From positions 5,270,001-5,334,000 of the forward strand of contig NC_071332.1 in assembly GCF_010183535.1 (NCBI RefSeq): a stretch of DNA of 64,000 nucleotides, read 5' to 3'. This DNA is from Caenorhabditis remanei (Eukaryota > Nematoda > Chromadorea > Rhabditida > Rhabditidae). The notes under the pieces were generated by a model. The model was not told the DNA's origin. It saw only the letters and a list, made by a program, of their open reading frames with translations, and did not search any database. Of this stretch, positions 57,150 to 64,000 are shown piece after piece. Made by a program: the position numbers and the translations under genes. Each line of letters begins with the position of its first letter. The stretch's first letter is position 1.

Positions 57150-57374
57150 CGAGTTTCGACCTCCATCATTCCAGAACTGTGGAATTTAGGAAGAGTAAAA
57201 ATCACAGAAATACTTGAAAAACTGGTGTAAAAGGACAAAAAGTAGGCTTTTCTTCAGCCAAAAAACTTCACTTATTTCCGCGAATTTTCTGATCTTTCCT
57301 CTTGGAATTTCGAATCTTTGCGACAAAATCAAATTCCGACTTCCGGATAAGAAAGTTTTACTTCCATGCAACTC
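57150..57374. mobile_element. degraded hAT-like element, reverse copy of 5868-6328
   Basis: The right end TTCCATGCAACTCTG is the same terminus, and the interior follows the reverse complement of 6030-6230 block by block (CGACTTCCGGATAAGAAAG, GATCTTTCCTCTTGGAAT, AGAAATACTTGAAAAACTGG, CATCATTCCAGAACTG). The left terminus and the heptamer arm are lost. Confidence 0.75.
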
Positions 57375-57451
57375 TGGTTTGTCATCAGCGTAATGTAACT
57401 GCAACTACCGTAACCCAAGAGTACCGTAGACAACGAGACCTCTCTTTTGCT

Positions 57452-57723
57452 CAGACTTGCAGTCGACTCGGAGTCAAAAAATGTGCACAATTTTTTCACA
57501 AAATTTTCCGAAATGTTTAAAATTTTCATCAAAAATAGGCATAAATCCTATGTACACTTGAGTTTTACCGATATGTACAAGTTTTATCGATATGTAGTCG
57601 AAAATTCGACTTTTTTGCAAAAAAATCGAAAAAATTTCAAATTTTTGTACTGTGACCCGGGCCAGGCCGGGCCGGGCCGGTGAAAATTCTCAGATCGGCC
57701 CGGCCCGGCCCGTTGCAAGTCTG
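57452..57723. mobile_element. hAT-like element with CCGGGCC repeats
   Basis: Ends CAGACTTGCA/TGCAAGTCTG with an exact 8-bp duplication CTTTTGCT (57444-57451, 57724-57731). 272 bp. Near the right end, GGGCCGGGCCGG and CGGCCCGGCCCG form a second, inner palindrome. Confidence 0.9.
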
Positions 57724-57735
57724 CTTTTGCTCGTT

Positions 57736-57996
57736 CTAGCAAAAATAAACGCTCCCAGACTTTGCCATTTCATAAATGAAACTGCTGCATTTCCCTTTTC
57801 TAGACCATAGCAAGATATTCAAAGATCTATATGTAGAAGAACTGTTGATTGTATCATTCTGCTCTTGAGAGAATCGAAACAGGTCTTCATACTGTAAATG
57901 TGCAAAAACTCGTATTCCAACAAGTAAGAATAGTGATTTAAATATCATATTCACAAGTTTCATCGGATGAAAACATGCTACCGAAAATAGTGACAT
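57736..57996 (-). CDS. hypothetical 86-residue protein
   Basis: An open frame with a plausible hydrophobic leader (MIFKSLFLLVGIRVFAHL) followed by YEDLFRFSQEQND and an N-glycosylation-like NSSS. It could be one exon of a short secreted protein: an acceptor-like ATTTACAG lies just before YEDLF. It starts about 230 bp from, and diverges from, the F-box gene. No family is recognised and it may be non-coding. Confidence 0.22.
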   Translation of the reverse strand: MSLFSVACFHPMKLVNMIFKSLFLLVGIRVFAHLQYEDLFRFSQEQNDTINSSSTYRSLNILLWSRKGKCSSFIYEMAKSGSVYFC

Positions 57997-58229
57997 TTAT
58001 CATTTCATATTTCGTTGATGATCGTCTTCTTTGTCATTCTTTATCTGATATGATTTGAGAGCGTTATTTATAGATTTATGACCGGAAATGGCCGATCCAC
58101 CTTTTCCACTTCCGGTTTCGTTTCCCTCAATATCTCTTCTTTCCTTTCGGTACGGCATCGCACACAACTGTTTATCTATATTCTCCAAACACTTCCCTTC
58201 TCGTTCCCCCTTCTATCTATGAACCTATA

Positions 58230-59384
58230 ATGAAATTTTTGAGATTTCCAGCTTTGGTTCTTGAAAAAATATTTGAGAACTTCGTCGTATCAGAACTATT
58301 GTTTCTATCCTTCTGTTCAAAACGGATGAGTTTTTTGATTCAGTTATTAGAAAAAAATCGATTAAAAGACATCAAAACTATAAATTATTATTTTGTTTCC
58401 GATGACCGTGTTATGATTCTTGGTCTAAACATTAATAATAAACCTTCAATTGATTTTGTGCTGACACCTGTTGAAAAAAAGAAAATTGCTCCGATGGGAT
58501 TGTTTGGAATGGACAAAGATATGATTTGCTGGTAGGTGTTCTATCTTTTTATGTCAAAATTTTCGTTTTTTCCAGCATAGATTGGAGTTCGTTGTGTTGG
58601 TACTCTAAATATTTATACGATAAAAAGAAAAAAGAAGTCATTGTCCAAGGAGTTCACAACTACCTTTATCAATTTTTCGGACCGTCCATCCAATATCAAG
58701 TTGTGTCCGATTGCGACGAGCTACCACCAAAACTTGAGAATATTCAACTCAGTCACATCGCATTGACTAAATTGAAAACGAAGCAACAAAAAGTGGAAGA
58801 TTATTTTAAAGCTTCTCCATATCAAGAATACATGCGAATTCATGAGAATATGAATGGAATGATATCCCAGAAGTCAGTTGTCTATTTAACGAAACACTTG
58901 GAAATCGACTGTTGTCACAGCTTCGGAGATGATGCTTTGTTTCGATTCAAAGGCAGTTCCCTATTGTTGGTCGATGCAATGTTCAGTGACAAGACTATAA
59001 TTCGTTTTCTAAACGAATGGAAGTCTGGAACAGCATTTCAACAGCTGAAACATCTATCAATACACTGTCCTTTGTATCCGTTTCTCGACCCTTCCACAGT
59101 ACAGAGGGAAGTTGGAATGCAATATTTTGAAGGTTTTCTAGAAATGAAGTGGAAGCAAAGGTTTGTCAATTTTCAGATAATCACACACATTGCGCTTACA
59201 GACTTAAACATTTTGCAGGACTATGGTGGGTAGATTTCAAGACAAACGATGGATTCACAAAAGTTTTAAATCTCGTGATTATTTGATAAGAGAATTTGAT
59301 GGAGCTGGAGCATCGATTCAGATTTCATCCACACACTTCAATTTTGTTGTCTGGAGTGCGAGTAAGAATTCACAGCATATTTGA
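58230..59384 (+). CDS. F-box protein with FBA_2-type domain (FBXB-like)
   Basis: Three exons join in phase to 350 residues: 58230-58531, 58576-59160 and 59219-59384. Residues 1-45 are an F-box (FPALVLEKIFENF... LSFCSKRMSFLI). The C-terminal two-thirds fit the nematode F-box-associated type 2 domain, with VVYLTKHLEIDC, FLNEWKSG.AFQQLKHLSI and a final STHFNFVVWSA. Such proteins recruit targets to SCF ubiquitin ligases and belong to large, fast-evolving nematode families. For the last exon, the acceptor at 59218 gives a domain-consistent end; an upstream acceptor at about 59200 would give a shorter, less typical one. A second copy of the last exon lies downstream at 59695-59809. Confidence 0.82.
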
Positions 59385-59418
59385 ACAATTGGTGTTCAGA
59401 AAAAAATTTTCTTAATTA

Positions 59419-59638
59419 CCGTAAAAACTGTATTAGAACGGCATGTCGTTCTATTTTTCAACTGTCTTCCAGATAAGTTTTGGTGGTTTTTGAGACTCTT
59501 AAAAGTTCACTAAAGAATCTTTTCTAGATGATCTACTACTATATCTAATTTTAATCAGAATCATGGAAAATCTCCAGGACAATGCTAGTTGTGAACTCTG
59601 AGCATGTAGGAGGTGCCGTTATAATACAGTTTTTATGG
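59419..59638. mobile_element. CCGTAAAAACTG-ended element behind the F-box gene
   Basis: Left end CCGTAAAAACTGTATTAGAA, right end TTATAATACAGTTTTTATGG; TA precedes the left end. 220 bp, between the F-box gene's last exon and its duplicate. Confidence 0.7.
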
Positions 59639-59694
59639 GACTTCGTTTGTAATTTTTTTGAAATAAAAGGTTTATCTTCCCTTAAACATTCCAG

Positions 59695-59809
59695 ATTTTC
59701 GATAAGAGAATCTAGTGTGGCATTAGCATCCATCAAGATGTCACAGACTCATTTTAATTTTGTTGTCAGAACTGCACCTATGAATTCTTTCTCATCGCTT
59801 TATGAGTGA
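59695..59809 (+). pseudogene. duplicated F-box last exon
   Basis: After a CATTCCAG acceptor the frame reads FSIRESSVALASIKMSQTHF then NFVVRTAPMNSF, ending in TGA. It matches YLIREFDGAGASIQISSTHF then NFVVWSA of the F-box gene. It is either the remnant of a deleted neighbouring paralogue or an alternative terminal exon. Confidence 0.65.
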
Positions 59810-60032
59810 TAAAAGCTTAAAACTGTACAGATTTATTTTTTTAAGAATAAGAGAAAGAAAGAAAAGAAATTCAAAAATGGCAACAATTTTTAAAAAATGG
59901 GCAAGAATTATTTATCGAGAAAATATGTAACGTAGGTAATTAGATGATCAGTATGGTTGACGTTCGAGACAATTCTTGAGAGTGTGTCTGGAAGAAATTC
60001 ATTATTTTTAACTTGATGATCATACTGGGTTC

Positions 60033-61037
60033 TTACTGAATTGGGTATGGGTTGGAAGCAGCTTGCCATGAGAGGTTCTCATCGAATTGCCAGTATCCTT
60101 GTCTCACCTGAAATCAGTAATTGTGAATAGAAGTTTACGTTATATGAGAATTGAAAAGTGAACTAAAAATTTCCCTTTGTATTAGTTCGACACAGTTCTT
60201 ACAACCGCCGAAATCGAAGAAATTGATAAACTCAAAAAAGAGACATTTTTCAAGGGCATATCGGTGGGGCGCAGTTGTAAGAACTGTGCCGAGCTAATAG
60301 AAAAGCCAAATATTACATCAGTTTCCTACGACTTTCAGTAAAACCTGAGAACTTTAGTAATGTTTTCGGACCACGAATTACGCTAAAGATTCAAATTCGA
60401 ATAGTAATACGTAACAAAACTAGATTTTCATTTTTGTAGTCTTGATACAATCCCTCACAAAAGAGTTGTTGAACAATGTCACCCAGATGTTTCATTTTCA
60501 ACAAAAACTCACATTTGGAACCTGCTCTCTGTGCACATTCTCAAACAATCTGATCTCATCTTCATGAGATTCCGGGTCCATCACAGTAGTCGTTGTAGTA
60601 GTCGTTGTCTTTTTGATTGGAATCTCTCCATGATTATCAAGAAGGTGAGCGGCATATCCACAATGGAAGAGTAGAATTCCAACGATAATGAGGATAAGGG
60701 CAAGTGGGATTAGGGCGGAGGCGCTGAATTCGGGTATATGTACTTTTATAGAAATAAATAAGTTTAGGAACTTACACTCCAGCACATTCAATGGCAATAC
60801 AGGTGAGAAGCATAGCGAGGAGAATGATGACACCGAAGAAGAAGAGAAGAGCACCGATGATGAGCACGCATTTTCTGAAAAACGCGCTCCATTGTACTCT
60901 TTGTTAGTTACATTCGAGCTTGCTCACCTCGCTGGCCAAATTCCCATATACGCCGGTAGACATGGGAAGCAAAAGACGGGCGGAGCCCTCCTACTGTACC
61001 ACGGCACGTATTCCCCGTCCGTCACTATCTTCACCAT
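60033..61037 (-). CDS. small two-pass membrane protein, unknown family
   Basis: Four exons join in phase to 164 residues: 61037-60928, 60874-60776, 60723-60513 and 60107-60033. The ATG follows CTTTCAG directly, which suggests SL trans-splicing onto the start. A Cys/Pro-rich N-terminus (PPVFCFPCLPAYMGIWPAR) is followed by two hydrophobic helices (VLIIGALLFFFGVIILLAML and ALIPLALILIIVGILLFHC). A tail with eight consecutive Thr (KKTTTTTTTTVMDPESHED) follows, ending WQAASNPYPIQ. Intron 3 contains a 120-bp inverted-repeat element. No function can be assigned; topology suggests both ends face the same side. Confidence 0.78.
60180..60300. repeat. 120-bp inverted-repeat element
   Basis: Arms TATTAGTTCGACACAGTTCT and its near complement AGAACTGTGCCGAGCTAATA extend inward through TTACAACCGCC/GGGGCGCAGTTGTAA. 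It lies in an intron of the two-pass membrane protein gene. A partial relative is at 7571-7650. Confidence 0.75.
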
Positions 61038-61566
61038 CTGAAAGGAATCAGTCGGAGTCGGGGTAGTAAAGAAAACGAAACGGCACTAACGTTATAGTTT
61101 GCACATGTTTTTCTCTTGCTTCAAGAAAATTTTTCAACGGGAACAGAAGGGAGAAAGAGATATTTGAAAACGTGTGTGTGTTTTTTTTGAAACGGAAGAG
61201 AGGAGAAGAAAATGAGAGAAGGATCCTACTAATACATCTGAAGGGAAAAGAGAGAATAAAAATATTAGTATGTGTTCTCAAGCGTTTTAAACTGGGTAAT
61301 TGTTGGAAATAGGGTGAAATGGGAATGAAGGTTTATGAAGGTTGTTGGAATGATTATGAGCAATATTTTATCAAAAAAACTGGAAAAGATATGGCGCAAG
61401 CCTCTGAAATACTGAAGAAAGGGTCTTAAATCTAATGAACCTAGTTTGGCTATTCTGGAAATTTTTAAGCGCGTTATAGAAACTAACATCAACGGCTAAT
61501 AAAGCAGTTTCCGGAAAATACTTACAAGGGAAGTCTTTGGAGACGCGGCTTTTAAAAATCTATGCA

Positions 61567-61921
61567 TTTGGTCATAGGTACTTTCGACTACGGGGAATTC
61601 ATTTCTGCAGTCAAAACCTGCTAAATGTCTCTGCGAGACGAGTTATGAGCTCTCAAACTTTTCATATGGTCAAGCTTTTTCACATGGAATTACAAATCGG
61701 CTGTCACCGTGTGGTTTAATTTGTGTTTCCCAGCGGTTTACCTGTGCTCGTACGTTTAAAAAAAATAAAATATTGTGTATACTATTTGCGATTTGGAATT
61801 CCATGTGAAAAAGCTTAACCATATGAAAAGTTTGAGAGCACATAACTCGTCTCACAGAAACATTTAGCAGGTTTTGACGGTAGAAATGAATTCCCCGTAG
61901 TCGAAAGTAACTATGACCAAA
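61567..61921. repeat. fold-back element with about 135-bp arms
   Basis: The arms begin TTTGGTCATAG and mirror each other over about 135 bases with few differences (GGGGAATTCATTTCTGC, AACCTGCTAAATGT, ACTTTTCATATGGT, TTTTTCACATGGAATT). The central loop includes CCCAGCGGTTTACCTGTG (61729-61746), which matches the terminus of the transposon in the tRNA-Cys copy. Confidence 0.8.
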
Positions 61922-63477
61922 TATATACATAGATAGTGTTTAATTTGGTTAGTCCAATTTTGGACAGGTTCCAAAAATAGTGAATATTTTACAATTTTTG
62001 GTTATTTTGGTATAAAAAGTTTGAACTTCAATCTTTTTTGTAGTTGACAACTATTGTCTACGGGCTCATGTTGAACTGAAACAAGATATCGCTATAATTT
62101 TCTGTGTAAAATAGGAATCAGTAAAGTTGAAACTATAAAAATCAAGATCTACATTAAGAAAACGCATATTAAAGTAATATTTTATGTCTTCGTGACTAGG
62201 TAATTTTCTAGCTCTTCAACTCAACAATCCAATTTCATAATAGATCTGGCTCATGAACCAACATGGGGCAAGTTCAACAAGAATCTTTTCAATTACTATA
62301 ACCGTAGTTACCAAGTGTTCTAAAAAGTCATAAAAACCAATCGATACTTCTCGAACCTTAGTATCCTCTCTCAAATCAGAGTGATTGTTGTTGGTGTTTT
62401 CTTTCTTTCTCTTCCTTCCCATCAGCTCCACCCCTCCCTTGGCTTTTCTTCTTCTTCTTTACAGCAGCATGTGCTCTTCTATCACACACAGATTCCTCGT
62501 CTCTTTCCTATCTTCTCACTCGGGATTCTCTTCCGAATCCATACTATCTCTCGTGCCATTCTCGAGGTCTTGGATCAGTGGGAAGAGAGAAGATCAGTGG
62601 GGGCGGATGGGGAAGGAAAGAAATGTTAGCGAGGGAGAAAGTAAGAGAAAAGGAAAGTTTCGAAAGGGAACAAGAAAAGGTCTTATTTGGGTGAAATGAA
62701 TGTTTGAAGGAAGTTAAGGTGCGCGAAATATGAGTTGTGTTATGTATGGGGGTCGAGAATGGGCGGTATGTTTGCATGAGTCATCGTGAGAGAAGAAGAA
62801 ATTTCATAAGTGGAAATAGGGCAGATTCTTAGGGCGAAAATGGGGAGAAGATAATAACTCGATTAGGAAGGGATGGGAGAAAAAAACTGAATGAAAATGC
62901 AAGAAGATAATTGAAAAGTTAGAAGAGATAGTTGGAAAAAATAGTGTCACAATGCAATTGAGAGAATTCCAGGTCGACTGTTTAGCTGGAAAGACACAAT
63001 GCCGTTTTGACATGGTCTTTCTGAATAAATAGGAAGGTTTGTAATAAAACACGGTTATGGGTGTAAAGTTTAAATTTTGAGGATTCTAATACTATTTTCA
63101 AATGTTGCTCCTTGTTAGAGTGAACCGAGATATATGACTTTAAGTCAAGAATTTTTGCTGATTCGACAAAAAGGATATCAAAAAGGAACTCGCAAAATCG
63201 AAATTCTCTCAAACTCAAGTCTACCAGATTATTGATATTATCACGGAACCGTGATAAAAGTTTGAAGTTTTTAGAGCGATACTATAGATGAATCTGTGAG
63301 TACTTTGAATCGGCGGGAGAGCAAGATTCCATCAATTGTAGGTAACGTAATCAGAACTGAAGTGCTCTCATTTAATTTTAAATGAAAAATATAGAATAAT
63401 TCTAGATTTTCAATGTTGTAATTGTCTTTTTTTGAAACTTTGCTTTTTAGGGTTCGAAATATGAGGCTTCTAAGATA

Positions 63478-63928
63478 CAGTACAGCTTAAATGGTTATCA
63501 ATTTTGGATGTTTTCAATGGAAAATGTCCAACTTTGACAGTGTATTTCGGTGTCACCTGATTGCTCGACGAATTTCATTTCGTATGGGCTGAACAGATAA
63601 AAATAGCACATAGTTTTTGTAATTGACCATTTTTTGTAAGGATACTTTTTTTGAAGTTACAAGTTATCAAAGCCGTTCCTCCCTGAAACCGACTAATTTC
63701 AGTGCATATTAGCAATATTTTGGAGCTTTTCTCTTTGACAACCTGTAACTTTTAAGATAGTGTTCTTACAAAAAAGGTCAACTACAAAAATGATGTGCTA
63801 TTTTTGCTCTATCCAACCCATGTAAAATAAAATTTGTCGGACAATAAGGTGACACCAAAATACACTGTCAAAGTTGGTCATTTTCCACGGAAAACAGCCA
63901 AAGTTGATAAGCTTTTGAGCGGTACTGT
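63478..63928. mobile_element. palindromic TA-type MITE
   Basis: Ends CAGTAC(A/C)GCT are inverted with TA on both sides (63476-63477, 63929-63930). Arms GGAAAATGTCCAACTTTGAC and its partner pair over more than 150 bases. It is the closest relative of 12516-12942. Confidence 0.88.
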
Positions 63929-64000
63929 AGGTTGCTAAAACACGAAGATAGAGAGATTGCTGAGAAGCTAGAGTGACTGATTTCTCCAAAGATTCGCTCA

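Larger units (their letters stand above)
61038..64000. other. repeat-rich interval at the window end
   Basis: No convincing gene. It holds a long fold-back (61567-61921) and a palindromic MITE (63478-63928). The open frames at 62216-62777 and 62804-63218 on both strands are composition-driven. A gene beginning beyond the window cannot be excluded. Confidence 0.45.

Noticed and set aside
59201..59277. Upstream acceptor for the last F-box exon
   Set aside because: It gives RLKHFAGLWWVDF and an early stop, whereas the acceptor at 59218 restores the typical FBA_2 ending.

Overview
The window reads as nuclear DNA of a Caenorhabditis-type nematode. It has short introns with GT...TTTCAG borders, trans-splice-like acceptors directly at start codons, AT-rich intergenic DNA packed with short inverted-repeat transposons, and families typical of the genus (receptor guanylyl cyclases, FBXB-type F-box proteins, MIG-18-like secreted proteins, small Gly/Asn-rich secreted peptides, a giant reticulon). 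The adjacent gcy-14-like cyclases and npr-13-like receptor match, from memory, the neighbouring C. elegans genes ZC412.2 and ZC412.1. Exon borders were assigned by hand from splice consensus, reading-phase bookkeeping and protein similarity; no alignment was run.

Layout. 1-11.3 kb: secreted-protein genes. These are a Gly/Ser-rich protein cut by the window edge, a sulfurtransferase N-terminal half facing it, two paralogous Gly/Asn-rich peptides with a shared promoter block (one nested in an intron), a six-cysteine peptide whose first intron carries a tRNA-Phe, a 20-bp minisatellite, and a MIG-18-like gene that may make a two- or four-module protein. 11.7-20.7 kb: two tandem receptor-type guanylyl cyclases. 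20.7-25.1 kb: gene-poor. 25.1-30.1 kb: an 11-exon neuropeptide-receptor-like GPCR; one of its introns holds an intact tRNA-Cys and a second tRNA-Cys split by a transposon. 30.1-36.0 kb: gene-poor. 36.0-52.4 kb: a ret-1 reticulon gene with a 6.7-kb repetitive acidic exon and at least three alternative starts feeding one reticulon domain. 52.8-56.8 kb, minus strand: a TMEM144-type membrane protein. 58.2-59.8 kb: an F-box gene plus a duplicated last exon. 60.0-61.0 kb, minus strand: a small two-pass membrane protein. The rest is repeats.

Novelty is mostly in the mobile DNA: four hAT-like elements with exact 8-bp target duplications (three filled with short CG-containing repeats), several TA-flanked palindromic elements, a CACAG-ended element with a 2-bp duplication inside a tRNA, and a 1.15-kb element in a ret-1 intron that holds an intron-containing gene fragment. 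I found no evidence of an operon-encoded, defence or bacterial-type system.
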